A DNA stretch of 64,000 nucleotides, from assembly GCA_902781655.1 (NCBI GenBank), contig CACZJZ010000004.1, positions 1-64,000 of the forward strand, read 5' to 3'. The DNA is from an uncultured Lachnospiraceae bacterium. GTDB taxonomy: Bacteria; Bacillota; Clostridia; Lachnospirales; Lachnospiraceae. The notes beneath the pieces were generated by a model that searched no databases, was not told the origin of the DNA, and worked only from the letters and a program-made list of their open reading frames with translations. This document shows, one piece after another, positions 47,746 to 57,069 of the stretch (position 1 is its first letter; every line of letters starts with the position of its first letter). The translations under genes were made by a program, and so were the position numbers.

Positions 47746-49149
47746 TCACTGCTTGCTGCTGAACTTGTAACCCGAGAATTCCTTCTCAATCTGCGGTGCA
47801 TACTGATCAACTACAGCCTGGGGATCCTGGCCATCCATCGTGACCGCCTGTACCATCGTGGACCAGATATCGCCGGAAGAAGAAAGCGTCCCTCCGAACG
47901 GATTTAGATGCGTCTTTCCCATGTGTTCTACATAATAACTGTTATCAAGGCCATCTCCGTCATAGGTAAGCGTTGAATAATAGTTATCTGCGACATCTTT
48001 TCCTGCCGGCATTCCAACAGTGGCCGTTTCTTTCAGCATGTCGGGATTGGCATAAGCACTTTCCTTCAGGAACTGCCAGGCCGCATCCGGATTCTTGCAG
48101 GTCTTCGTGATCGCCCATCCGGTTGCATACTGAATGTTGATTTCATTTCCATCCGGGTCACAAGGCATAGGAGCGAACCCAATGTTAATTCCATTCTCCT
48201 TGGCATCCCTGGTTACTGTAATAGCTTCGAATCCGCCGCAAGGATACATAGCAGCTTTTCCGGATACAAACAACGTCTCCGCAGGAATTGTATTCTGTGC
48301 CGTATCATCAGGCATAACGCCAGAGGAAATCAGCTTATTATAAAGTTCAAGCGACTTCACAATATTTTCGGATCCCATATTGGATGTCTTCAAATCATCT
48401 GAATACGGCGTTCCGCCTTCTGCATACAACATGATATTATTCATGACCCAGTGCTTAACAATCGCATAGGTCTGATCTGCGCCGCTTCCCTTTGCAAACT
48501 TAGTTCCCCAGTCTGCAAGGTCATCCATGGTCCAGCCTTCCTTAGGATATTCGACTCCTGCTGCGTCAAACATATCCTTGTTGTATGCCATTACAAAGCA
48601 ATTTGCCAGAAGAGGGAATCCTTCCAGCTTGCCGTCCTGATCGTAGTAACCATCGAGAACACCGGGAACCAGAACATCATCCAGATTGATTCCCTCTTTC
48701 TCGACAAACGGTCTCAAATCCATATAGTAATCCGTATTCATGCCATAATAATCCGGACTCATCTGCATGACATCGCCGGCAGAGCCTGACGAAAGCGCTG
48801 CCGAAGCCTTTTGATCCCACGTACTGTTTGCTGTAGGAATAATGGTATAATCCACCTTTAACTCAGGATGCTCTTTGATGAACACCTGAATCGCAGCATC
48901 ACGCGATTTTGCCTCGTCATCTGCGCCCCATGCCCAAATATTCAAGTTTCCTGAAAGCTGAGTCCCGCCGTCACCCTCTGTTGCGGCAGATGTATTCGCC
49001 GAATCAGAAGCTTCTGCGGATGCCGACGCGGCCTGAGAAGCAGAGGAAGACGCATTTCCCGATGCGCCAGACGTTCCACACCCTGCTGCTAAAGCAGCCG
49101 TAGTCATGATCATGCACATCAAAGCGGCTTTTTTCTGTTGCTTTTTCAT
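47746..49149 (-). CDS. Sugar ABC transporter substrate-binding lipoprotein
   Basis: This 467-residue protein has a lipoprotein signal ending in ALAAGC, a Ser/Ala-rich linker to about residue 60, and the family 1 solute-binding fold: LNIWAWGADDEAKSRD at the start, PEGWTMDDLADWG-like hinge segment and WQFLKESAY near the end. It captures oligosaccharide outside the cell for the two permeases. GGGAGG precedes the ATG at 49149. It leads the operon, divergent from the AraC regulator. Confidence 0.93.
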   Translation of the reverse strand: MKKQQKKAALMCMIMTTAALAAGCGTSGASGNASSSASQAASASAEASDSANTSAATEGDGGTQLSGNLNIWAWGADDEAKSRDAAIQVFIKEHPELKVDYTIIPTANSTWDQKASAALSSGSAGDVMQMSPDYYGMNTDYYMDLRPFVEKEGINLDDVLVPGVLDGYYDQDGKLEGFPLLANCFVMAYNKDMFDAAGVEYPKEGWTMDDLADWGTKFAKGSGADQTYAIVKHWVMNNIMLYAEGGTPYSDDLKTSNMGSENIVKSLELYNKLISSGVMPDDTAQNTIPAETLFVSGKAAMYPCGGFEAITVTRDAKENGINIGFAPMPCDPDGNEINIQYATGWAITKTCKNPDAAWQFLKESAYANPDMLKETATVGMPAGKDVADNYYSTLTYDGDGLDNSYYVEHMGKTHLNPFGGTLSSSGDIWSTMVQAVTMDGQDPQAVVDQYAPQIEKEFSGYKFSSKQ

Positions 49150-49178
49150 GTTTTTTCCTCCCAATAGCTCATTTCCCC

Positions 49179-49222
49179 TGAATGCATTTGTGCATTCAGA
49201 TCATTTGATAGAATAAATTATA
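49179..49222 (-). promoter_or_regulatory. Promoter and leader palindrome of the xyloside ABC operon
   Basis: A perfect TATAAT (49217-49222, minus strand) lacks a good -35, fitting activation by the AraC regulator encoded divergently. The leader holds an 8-bp palindrome with a 4-nt loop (49179-49198). Confidence 0.5.
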
Positions 49223-49331
49223 TGATAATAATGTGCATTTTTACATATCCAATTTTGCTCAATATTGTTGTTATTTTGTCCTGAAGACCGTAGAATCCTA
49301 ATCATCTGCAAGGCTGGCAAAAGTGTATTTA

Positions 49332-49360
49332 TTGAAAGCGATATATTCGAAATTCATACT
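49332..49360 (+). promoter_or_regulatory. Promoter of the AraC-type regulator
   Basis: TTGAAA (49332-49337) and CATACT (49355-49360) are separated by 17 nt. The leader is about 40 nt. Confidence 0.45.
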
Positions 49361-49407
49361 CGATTTGTAGAAGCTCAGAATATTCAAAGGCAAAGGGGGC
49401 GGATTTC

Positions 49408-50313
49408 ATGAACAATAGGGATATTGTGTATTATGAAGACACTTTTCAGTATCAGATAGACACGAACAAGCTGCGCGTCTGTTCCGTTTTTTATGATCAT
49501 AATGGAAATATCGCAGATTTCGACTCCCACGTTCATTCGTACTATGAAATCCGTTATTCGCTAGAGGGAACTTATACGCTCTCCATCGGAGATCATTACT
49601 ATGACGTGCCTCCAAATTCTCTGGTATTCATTTCGCCCCTTCGCGTCCATTCCATTACCCAGAACAAGGCTCCGCGTCTTCTCCAGGTGCAGGCCACTCA
49701 GAACTTTCTATCCGCAGCTGCGCTTCCTGGAAATTACGGAGCCTTAGAGCCTGCGTTTTCAGGTGGATATCTCCCCGTTACAGAACAGCTGCAAAAATTA
49801 TTACAACAGCTCATCGCACATTCCCCCGCTTCCACTCTCGACCACTACGATATTACTTTGCAAGATTATTCACAGGATCAGATTCTGTCGATATATGGAG
49901 ATCTATATAAAGTGATCGGAACTATGCTGAAAGAGGGATATCTGCGATTTAATAATGACCCCGTATTTAAAAACGCTGCGTCACAATTTTCAAATTTCCA
50001 AAAACTGGTTATGTATATCCTTACACACCCCGGTCAGGAAATGTCGTTGAAAGAAGCAGCAACGTTTACTGGCATGTCATACTACTATTTTTCAAAGACA
50101 TTCCATCACCTGATGGGAATGCCCTATACAGATTATGTCAATAAAGCGAGAGTAAATTGTGCAAAAAACATGCTTGTACAGAAGGATATGAGTATTAAGG
50201 AAATATGCTCCGAATTGAACATCGGCTCAACAAGTTATTTCAATCAACTTTTTAAAAAATATACCGGCATATCTCCTTCTCAATATCGTGATGATCGGAC
50301 ATCACAAAACTGA
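49408..50313 (+). CDS. AraC-family transcriptional regulator
   Basis: This 301-residue protein has an N-terminal cupin-like sugar-sensing domain (HVHSYYEIRYSLEG, VPPNSLVFISP). The C-terminal pair of helix-turn-helix motifs has MSLKEAATFTGMSYYYFSKTFHHLMG in the first and DMSIKEICSELNIGSTSYFNQLFKKYTG in the second. It is divergent from the sugar ABC operon and most likely activates it when a xyloside is present. AAGGGGG stands before the ATG. GC is clearly low. Confidence 0.92.
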   Translation: MNNRDIVYYEDTFQYQIDTNKLRVCSVFYDHNGNIADFDSHVHSYYEIRYSLEGTYTLSIGDHYYDVPPNSLVFISPLRVHSITQNKAPRLLQVQATQNFLSAAALPGNYGALEPAFSGGYLPVTEQLQKLLQQLIAHSPASTLDHYDITLQDYSQDQILSIYGDLYKVIGTMLKEGYLRFNNDPVFKNAASQFSNFQKLVMYILTHPGQEMSLKEAATFTGMSYYYFSKTFHHLMGMPYTDYVNKARVNCAKNMLVQKDMSIKEICSELNIGSTSYFNQLFKKYTGISPSQYRDDRTSQN

Positions 50314-50397
50314 CTAAGCAGCGGTCGCAACCTATTCCATCCATATGTAAGTTCCGTCCTGCAGACATCCTTTTCTAATTCAGGGGTAAATTCCGCC

Positions 50398-51546
50398 TCA
50401 CCGGAAACTGTTTCTTCGAAGAGACATCACGAGCGGAACAGCGAGGAGTGCCAGTCCGGTCACGACAATTGAGCGGATTCCAAACCTGTGGATGAGAAGG
50501 CTCGAGCATGAGAGTGATAAAATTCCTGACAGACTGCCGAAGATCATGTCCGTCAGGCTGTGCGCCGTGTTCCGCAAATCCTCCGGCACATATTTTGTCA
50601 CCAGCTCCCGCATCGTCGGCATCATGATTCCATAGCTCACATTCGAGAAAATCATCCCGAGAATGATGAGCATCGGCGTCCTCGCAAGGCCCGTGCAGAT
50701 CAGCTCGGCCAGAAGCGCCACCGTCATGAGCACCATGCGCATATGCGGCGAAAAACGCGCGAGCTTCCCGGAAAGCATGATGAACAGTCCCTGGAACATG
50801 ACTGCGGCAAACATGTCGATGCCAAGCACACTCACACTGCCCCCGACACTCTCCAGCAGCACCGGCTGCAGGCTGGAAACCGGATTCACCGCCATGCCGC
50901 TCAGCAGAATCACAATGACCAGATAGATGTACTGACGATTCCCGAGAAGTGCCGACGCGCCGGCCTTCCGGGTATTATTCCGAAGAAAGACCGGTTCCTG
51001 CAGGAGCATGGCGAGCGCCATCGCCGGAATGGCGAAGAGATACGAGGCAGTCACGATGATAGGATATCCGAACGCCTCCACAAGAAAGCCCGTCGCCAGC
51101 ATGGATACCGCATATCCGATCGATCCGATGCCCCGGATCACGCCGAAGCTGGCAGGGTCATAGCGGACGCTTCTCATGATCCAGACATCCAGATTGGTTC
51201 CCATCGAGCTGATAAGAAACCCATCGGCAAAATACAGGAAGCATGCCAGTGGCATATTTCGGGAGGCAAAATAAAAGGTCAGCAGAAGGATCCCCTGACA
51301 GGCTGGAAAAATCGGAAGAAATATTCTCCGGTTCGTTCCAAGACGATCGCAGAGATTTCCCCAGAAACAGCCTCCAGCCAGTGACAGCGCCTGAAAGACG
51401 GCAATCACAAGGCTCAACACGCCGCTGCCAAGCCCGCACTTCAGAAAATAGGCCGTAAGGAAACCCATGCCCGAGGCATTTCCCGCCCAGTAAAGTGCAT
51501 CCAGCGCCGCGAAGGCCGCGGCGGTTCGTTTCGTTGTCGCTTCCAT
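50398..51546 (-). CDS. MFS transporter
   Basis: This 382-residue protein has twelve predicted helices and the MFS loop GNLCDRLGTNRR after helix 2, in the style of LacY-like or nucleoside:H+ carriers. The substrate is unknown; the place beside GH20, ROK kinase and a xyloside island suggests a sugar. AGGAAAAG precedes the ATG. High GC returns here after the GH39/AraC island. Confidence 0.88.
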   Translation of the reverse strand: MEATTKRTAAAFAALDALYWAGNASGMGFLTAYFLKCGLGSGVLSLVIAVFQALSLAGGCFWGNLCDRLGTNRRIFLPIFPACQGILLLTFYFASRNMPLACFLYFADGFLISSMGTNLDVWIMRSVRYDPASFGVIRGIGSIGYAVSMLATGFLVEAFGYPIIVTASYLFAIPAMALAMLLQEPVFLRNNTRKAGASALLGNRQYIYLVIVILLSGMAVNPVSSLQPVLLESVGGSVSVLGIDMFAAVMFQGLFIMLSGKLARFSPHMRMVLMTVALLAELICTGLARTPMLIILGMIFSNVSYGIMMPTMRELVTKYVPEDLRNTAHSLTDMIFGSLSGILSLSCSSLLIHRFGIRSIVVTGLALLAVPLVMSLRRNSFR

Positions 51547-51699
51547 CTTTTCCTAACCAGAGAATACTCAACTGCTGCAAACATCAGACTGCTGATTCGT
51601 TACATATATAGAGTACATGGTCCAATTTTCGATGAAAAGAGCGGGAAAGAAAGAGGAGCGGTTTTGTCAATATTCAAACAGAAACAGGGGATCCCTGCC

Positions 51700-53187
51700 T
51701 CACCCATGCCACAATCTTTTCTCCGCAGCGCCCTTCAGCCTCCGCCGGGCAAACTGCGCCGCGGTGCTCTCATACCGCTCATCAAAACTGGCGTTGTCCC
51801 TGGAAAGCTCCGGTGTCCACGCAACCTCAGCCACGGCAGGGAGCCTCGGAAAAAGACGTTGCACCGCGGTGCTCAGATCCGGCACATATTCCGTCCAGAG
51901 CGGCGCCTCAATGCCGAGAAGGGCGCTCCGCAGCGCGGGTGTTCTGCCGCCGGCCAGCCAGTCCGGCCAGGGATCATGCTCCAGAATCGTATCGAGATTG
52001 ATGGGATGCGTGTACCGCGCCAGCTGCTCTGCAGCCTTCTCGCGGTTTCGAAGATCCTCCTCCGGGCTGATTTTCTCCCGCCCCGCACGATCCTCCGCGG
52101 AAACCCGCGACCCCGCGCGGTCGTCCGCCGCGTAAGGATAATCCATGTAATAGGCAGCCGTGTCGGAGCAGATAATTTTGTGTCCCAGCGCCGCCTGATA
52201 CTTCACATTGCCCGGGTTGCCCATCCAATACTGAATGGAGTACTGCTCCGCCTGGAAATCATTGCCCGTGAACGCGTCGCTCCAGAGCCTTGCCTCCCGC
52301 CCCTTCGCGTTCAGATATTGGATGATCCGGTCGCTGTACCAGCGCTGCAGCGTATCCTCATCCCCGAAGCCAAGCTCCCGCATCTTCGCCTGGCAATACG
52401 GGCAGCTTTTCCAATGCTCCTTCGCCGCCTCATCCCCGCCGATATGTATCGTCTTCGACGGAAACAGCTCGCACAGCTCATCCAGCACATCCGTGAGGAA
52501 CTTAAAGCACTCCTCTCGACCCGCGCAGATCAGATTGGGAAATACGCCAAAATCCGTGGCGACCGGCATTGTCTGTCCCGTGCATCCCAGCTCCGGGTAT
52601 GCCGCAATCGCCGCCGTCATATGCCCCGGAATATCGATCTCCGGAATGATCTCCACGTTCCGGTCCTGCGCGAACTTCACGATACGCCGAATCTGTCTCT
52701 TCGTATAGAATTCCGGTCTGGACGCCGCTCCGCCTGTCTGCGCGCCGATCTCAGTCAGGCGCGGATATTTCTCAATCTCCACACGCCAGCCCTGATCGTC
52801 GCTGAGATGCCAGTGAAACCGGTTGATCTTGTAAAAGGATGCCGCATCAATCAGCGTCATCACATCCGGTTCCGAAAAGAAATGGCGGCAGCAGTCCAGC
52901 ATGAATCCGCGATACGGGAAGCGCGGCGCATCCTCGATGTGGAGGCAGGGCAGCTCCGCCGGAAATTCGAGCTTTAGCTGCTCCAGCGTAATTCTTGCAT
53001 ATAGAATCCCCGCCGGCGCGCCGGTCATCTGAATGCCATCCGGTGTGATGTCAAGTTCATAGGCCTCCGGGCCTCCCGGCAGCTCGCCGACATGCTCCAT
53101 GACATTTCCCTGCCGCGCCGGCGGACAGACTCCGCCGCCCTCCCTGACCAGCGCCGGATAGGGAACCAGCTTCAGCTTCTGAACCAT
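51700..53187 (-). CDS. Beta-N-acetylhexosaminidase, GH20
   Basis: This 495-residue protein has a short N-terminal GH20b-like domain and a catalytic barrel. GFMLDCCRHF opens the barrel, HWHLSDDQGWRVEI follows, and the catalytic Asp-Glu pair is in IHIGGDEAAKEHW. GH20 enzymes use substrate-assisted catalysis on GlcNAc or GalNAc ends. With no signal peptide it should act on imported oligosaccharides from host or fungal glycans. GGAGG precedes the ATG at 53187. It follows the ROK kinase gene by 43 nt. Confidence 0.93.
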   Translation of the reverse strand: MVQKLKLVPYPALVREGGGVCPPARQGNVMEHVGELPGGPEAYELDITPDGIQMTGAPAGILYARITLEQLKLEFPAELPCLHIEDAPRFPYRGFMLDCCRHFFSEPDVMTLIDAASFYKINRFHWHLSDDQGWRVEIEKYPRLTEIGAQTGGAASRPEFYTKRQIRRIVKFAQDRNVEIIPEIDIPGHMTAAIAAYPELGCTGQTMPVATDFGVFPNLICAGREECFKFLTDVLDELCELFPSKTIHIGGDEAAKEHWKSCPYCQAKMRELGFGDEDTLQRWYSDRIIQYLNAKGREARLWSDAFTGNDFQAEQYSIQYWMGNPGNVKYQAALGHKIICSDTAAYYMDYPYAADDRAGSRVSAEDRAGREKISPEEDLRNREKAAEQLARYTHPINLDTILEHDPWPDWLAGGRTPALRSALLGIEAPLWTEYVPDLSTAVQRLFPRLPAVAEVAWTPELSRDNASFDERYESTAAQFARRRLKGAAEKRLWHG

Positions 53188-53230
53188 ACTATATCCTCCC
53201 TCCGCCTCCGCAGGCAGCACCATTTCCGGC

Positions 53231-54115
53231 TCAATGCCGGTCTGCCTCCTCGTATGCCATCTGCGCCAGCCTCAGACCTCCCATGATACCCTGATCATCA
53301 TGGAGCGATGCCGGCACAATATAATGATCCAGATCCGCCAGCTCCGGCGTCTTGATATAACCGTTCATGTACGCCGCGAATTTTGCCCGGATCAGCGGGA
53401 ACAGCTGTGTCTGATGCATGACACCGCCGCCCAGAATGATCCGCTGCGGCGAAAGCGTCATCACCTCATCAACCAGAGCCTGCGCAATATAATCCGCCTC
53501 GAGCTCCCATACCTCGTCCCGGTCAGCCAGATCTTTTGCCTTCGCGCCCCAGCGTTTCTCGATGGACGGCCCGCTGCACAGCCCCTCGAAGCAATTGTCA
53601 TGGAACGGGCACACGCTTCCGCCCGGGTCCTTCGGATTCTTCACCAGCAGAATATGCCCGGCCTCCGGATGCAGCATGCCGTGGAGCAGCTTCCCATTGA
53701 CAAAGATGCCGCCGCCGACGCCCGTCCCGATCGTGAAATACAGCACCGAGTCGAGTCCCTTTGCCGCGCCGTAGGTCACTTCCCCGAGGCACGAACCATT
53801 GACATCAGTGTCGAAGCCGACCGGTACGCCCAGCGCCTCCCGGAATGGCCCTGCAAAATTACAGTGCGCCCACGCCAGCTTCGGCGTGTCAAGGACATAC
53901 CCCCAGGTCGGCGAGTCCTTCTTCACATCGATCGGCCCAAATGTCACAATGCCAAGCGCCCCGATCCCTTTGTCCCGGAAATAATCCACCATCTTCGGGA
54001 TAGTTTCCTCCGGTGTCACAGTGGGAATGCTCACCTGCTCCTCAATGTGCCCGTTTTCGTCACCAATGGCGAGAACCATCTTTGTTCCGCCGCCTTCCAG
54101 CGATCCAAGTCTCAT
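53231..54115 (-). CDS. ROK-family sugar kinase (fructokinase-like)
   Basis: This 294-residue protein has the ATP phosphate-binding start GSLEGGGTKMVLAIG, catalytic Asp in FDTDVNGSCLGE, and the zinc-binding cluster GHILLVKNP...CPFHDNCFEGLCSGP of the ROK signature. The closest group is annotated fructokinase, but with GH20 beside it a hexosamine or fructose-type hexose is equally possible. GGGAG precedes the ATG at 54115; the 24 codons upstream are not conserved in the family. Confidence 0.9.
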   Translation of the reverse strand: MRLGSLEGGGTKMVLAIGDENGHIEEQVSIPTVTPEETIPKMVDYFRDKGIGALGIVTFGPIDVKKDSPTWGYVLDTPKLAWAHCNFAGPFREALGVPVGFDTDVNGSCLGEVTYGAAKGLDSVLYFTIGTGVGGGIFVNGKLLHGMLHPEAGHILLVKNPKDPGGSVCPFHDNCFEGLCSGPSIEKRWGAKAKDLADRDEVWELEADYIAQALVDEVMTLSPQRIILGGGVMHQTQLFPLIRAKFAAYMNGYIKTPELADLDHYIVPASLHDDQGIMGGLRLAQMAYEEADRH

Positions 54116-54209
54116 GCTGCGCTCCCCCGCGGCCCTCGCCGCGCCTTTGCTTATAATTTCGTGCAGGAAAGAGTACCATCTCCGCACGATATGACCCGCT
54201 CATATTGCC

Positions 54210-54238
54210 ATTATAGCAGACAGTTTCCGCTGTTTGCA
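54210..54238 (-). promoter_or_regulatory. Promoter of the ROK kinase / GH20 operon
   Basis: Perfect TATAAT on the minus strand (54210-54215) with TGCAAA (54233-54238) 17 nt upstream. The leader is about 90 nt. Confidence 0.55.
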
Positions 54239-54300
54239 GAGTCTATCCTGCCTGCATGATTTATGGCTGATTTGCGATTAATTCTGTGATGTGCAATATT

Positions 54301-54392
54301 ATTTAACACATTTGCGATTATTAATTTTACATATTTGTTGTTGTTTATTTTACACATTTTTGCATTTTGATATAACACATGCGCTCCGCTTA
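54301..54392. repeat. Four direct repeats at exact 23-bp period
   Basis: The units begin at 54301, 54324, 54347 and 54370: ATTTAACACATTT, ATTTTACATATTT, ATTTTACACATTT and ATATAACACATGC. The core WWTWACAYAT is kept in all four, while the remaining 10 bp of each unit vary. They lie between the divergent promoters of the ROK operon and the GPH symporter in AT-rich DNA. A decamer TTTGCGATTA is also repeated at 54271 and 54311. The layout is that of a phased regulator-binding array. No other gene is visible in 54116-54537. Confidence 0.7.
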
Positions 54393-54445
54393 AATATTCT
54401 TTCAATCACAAGTGTCTTTCCCTTCCCTCTCCGCCATACTTTACA

Positions 54446-54484
54446 CAGATGTTACATCTGCGCGGCCCCGATCCAGAGTATAAT
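54446..54484 (+). promoter_or_regulatory. GPH symporter promoter with perfect palindrome over the -35
   Basis: CAGATGTTACATCTG (54446-54460) is a perfect 15-bp inverted repeat that covers the -35 region. TATAAT follows at 54479-54484. The arrangement fits a repressor operator. AGGGGG precedes the symporter ATG. Confidence 0.65.
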
Positions 54485-54537
54485 AATTTTGTACGCCATT
54501 CGGTCAGTCCATAATTTCACATCAAGGGGGTATTTTC

Positions 54538-56040
54538 ATGAGTGCAGAGTATGCAGGCAGGAGGAATCACAGCCACAGCCTCGGGTCACGTCTCATGTAC
54601 GGGTGCGCCGAATTCTATAACGGCGGCGCGTTCGTCATCATCAATTCCTTCTTTACCGTATTTCTGGTGAAGGCGCTGGGCATGCCGACGGCACTCGCCG
54701 GCATCGTTCCGCTGATCGGCAACGTCTGGGACGCCATCACCGATCCGCTCATGGGCATCATCACGGACCGCACTGCGTCGCGGTTCGGCGCCAAGCGCTT
54801 TTACATCCTGATCGGCGCGTTCGCCACCGGCGTCTCCTTCACCCTCATCTGGGTGCCGTTCCACGCGACTTCCCCCGCGTCCATGCTCCTCTTCTACGCG
54901 CTGATGTACTGCCTCTTTTCCACCGGCTCCACCATCCTGATGGTTCCGTACAACGGTCTTCTGCCGGACATGGTGGACGACTACAATACGCGCGCAAAAT
55001 TCTCCAACATCCGCATGATCTGGTCTACTCTCGGCTCCATGGTCTGCGGTCTCGTCCCAACCTTTATCATCAGCGATCCCGTCTCCGAGGAACTCTACTT
55101 CAAGTGCGCCCTGCTCTTCGGTCTTCTGTTTATGTGCTGTGCGCTCATCACCTTCGCCGGCACCTGGGAGAAGAAGCACACGCCGGTCAAAACCAGTGTC
55201 CGCGGCACGCTCGCCAGCACGCCGACCGTCTTCCGCAGTAAGTCCTTCCGCCTGTTCATCGGCATCTACCTCTTCGGCCAGTGCGGCATGGATTTTGTCT
55301 CCGGCATGGCTGTCTATTTTGTGGACGATGTGCTGAACGGCTACCGCAATCACTACCTCACCTACCTCATGGCCGTGATCGTGATCTCGCAGCTCCTCGG
55401 CATGCTCGTCTGGGGTCCTGTCATGGTCCGGACATCCAAGAAGACGACCATCCTGATCGGAGCGCCGATCCGGATTCTCTCCACGCTCTGCCTGCTTGGC
55501 TTCGCCCATGAGGGTGCCAGCATCATCCCCGTGCTTGCGCTGACCGCCGGGATCGGCTTCGGCAATGCCGCGACCCTCACCAGCATTTTCGCCATCATGG
55601 CGGATATGCCCGATGTCGATGAACTCATCACCTCCATTCACCGCCCTGGCGCGGTCTCCGGCATGGCGACCTTTGCCCGCAAAATTTCAAGCGGCCTGTC
55701 CGCGGCCATCATTGGCTTCATGCTCTCCGCCGTCGGATATGACGAAAAACTGGCCGGTGCCGGTGCCCGTCAGAGCCTCGCGACCCAGCGCGGTATCGCA
55801 CTGACCTACGTGTTCCTCCCGGTGATTCTCTCCGCGCTGCTCTTTCTCTGCGCCTGGTATTTCCCGATGAAGGCAAAGGAATTTGATGTAGTGAAAAAGG
55901 AAATCAGCAGACGGCGCGGAGAAGATCTCCCGGAGACAACTGACGAAGAGAAGCAGATATGCGAACGCGTCACCGGCCTGCCCTACGAAGCGCTGTGGAA
56001 CCCGGCGAATGCTGCTCTCTCCGTCCGGGCGAAGGATTGA
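54538..56040 (+). CDS. GPH-family sugar:cation symporter (MFS)
   Basis: This 500-residue protein has twelve helices. The early NVWDAITDPLMGIITDRTASRFGAKR is the glycoside-pentoside-hexuronide:cation symporter motif, with the acidic residue used for cation coupling, and a later MADMPDVDELITS marks the second half. It imports a glycoside, probably the substrate of the adjacent GH20 or ROK pathway. The C-terminal tail is hydrophilic. Confidence 0.92.
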   Translation: MSAEYAGRRNHSHSLGSRLMYGCAEFYNGGAFVIINSFFTVFLVKALGMPTALAGIVPLIGNVWDAITDPLMGIITDRTASRFGAKRFYILIGAFATGVSFTLIWVPFHATSPASMLLFYALMYCLFSTGSTILMVPYNGLLPDMVDDYNTRAKFSNIRMIWSTLGSMVCGLVPTFIISDPVSEELYFKCALLFGLLFMCCALITFAGTWEKKHTPVKTSVRGTLASTPTVFRSKSFRLFIGIYLFGQCGMDFVSGMAVYFVDDVLNGYRNHYLTYLMAVIVISQLLGMLVWGPVMVRTSKKTTILIGAPIRILSTLCLLGFAHEGASIIPVLALTAGIGFGNAATLTSIFAIMADMPDVDELITSIHRPGAVSGMATFARKISSGLSAAIIGFMLSAVGYDEKLAGAGARQSLATQRGIALTYVFLPVILSALLFLCAWYFPMKAKEFDVVKKEISRRRGEDLPETTDEEKQICERVTGLPYEALWNPANAALSVRAKD

Positions 56041-56367
56041 AGGGTATCCTCCAAGACACCAGCCTTGCTGCGAACATGCCGCATTCTCCGCCACGCAGGC
56101 GCGCTTATGGTTGTCGATTATCTCTAATTTATTTGACAGATAGGCCGTATTTTTGTACAAATTCACGGGTTATTCATACCGTGTTCATATTTTGTTCATA
56201 CATCTGCGATAGGATAAAGACAGTCAGAACAGAAGTGCGGAATGTAGATAATTTTTCATAATAGCCCGGGCGCCGAAAGGCGTCCGGGCACTCCTCATTT
56301 ATAGGGACATCTGCTTATATAAGGATATCTGTTTACAATGCGGCCACGCCATGGGCTGCATGGCCGC
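56041..56367. other. Intergenic region with hairpins and an orphan promoter-like site
   Basis: No gene is visible. A plus-strand TTGACA (56133-56138) with TACAAA (56156-56161) at 17-nt spacing points towards no gene. An 11-bp GC-rich inverted repeat with one mismatch and a GAAA loop lies at 56264-56289, and a 7-bp one at 56340-56346 with 56361-56367 just past the alarmone synthetase stop. None has a strong T run. Confidence 0.45.
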
Positions 56368-57012
56368 TCACAGTTCCTCTTCCTCTCCCGCGATCTCCCG
56401 GATCTCCTCATTGAGCTTGAGCATGCTCGCGTCGAGCGCCGATACCATCTTTGCGTTCTCCAGCAGCTCATCCTGAATCTGCTGCGGAACCTCTCCGGGA
56501 AACTTGTACTGAATCTTGTGTTCCAGGCTTGCCCAGAAATCCATGGCAATTGTCCGGATTTGAATCTCCACCTTCGTATCTACAATCCTGTCCGACAGAT
56601 AAACCGGAATCAGGACGATCATATGATAGCTCTCATATCCGCTCGGCTTCGGATGCTCAATGTAATCCTTGATCGCGACGACACGGATGTCGCTCTGGTT
56701 GCTGATCATATCCGCGATCCGGTAAATGTCGGACGTATAGTCGCAGATAATCCGCACGCCCGCGATGTCATTGCAGTATTTCACCATATTCTGCAGTGTC
56801 GATTCATACCCGTGCCGCTTCAGCTTCTTCACAATGCTCTGCGGTGTCTTGACCCGCGACTTGATGTGCTCAATCGGATTATACTTGTGCACCAGCTGGA
56901 ACTCCCGGTTCAAAATATCCAGCTTCGTGGTGATCTGTTTCAGGGCAGACTCATAGATGAGCATGACCTCCTCATAGGAATCGACCCCATTGTCGTTCAC
57001 TTCCAGTTCCAT
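56368..57012 (-). CDS. Small alarmone synthetase, (p)ppGpp (RelQ-like)
   Basis: This 214-residue protein is a single-domain RelA/SpoT synthetase. It shows IKSRVKTPQSIVKKLKRHG, NDIAGVRIICDY, PSGYESYHMIV and VEIQIRTIAMDFWASLEHKIQYK, in that order, and no hydrolase, TGS or ACT domain. It makes alarmone from GTP/GDP and ATP in response to envelope or other stress. Acidic C-terminal tail. The ribosome binding site is weak. It follows glmS by 57 nt and may be read through from it. Confidence 0.93.
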   Translation of the reverse strand: MELEVNDNGVDSYEEVMLIYESALKQITTKLDILNREFQLVHKYNPIEHIKSRVKTPQSIVKKLKRHGYESTLQNMVKYCNDIAGVRIICDYTSDIYRIADMISNQSDIRVVAIKDYIEHPKPSGYESYHMIVLIPVYLSDRIVDTKVEIQIRTIAMDFWASLEHKIQYKFPGEVPQQIQDELLENAKMVSALDASMLKLNEEIREIAGEEEEL

Positions 57013-57069
57013 ATAACACCGTACCCTCTGGCGCTCCGCCAGTCGACGCCGCTTCCCGCCGCGAGGCGT

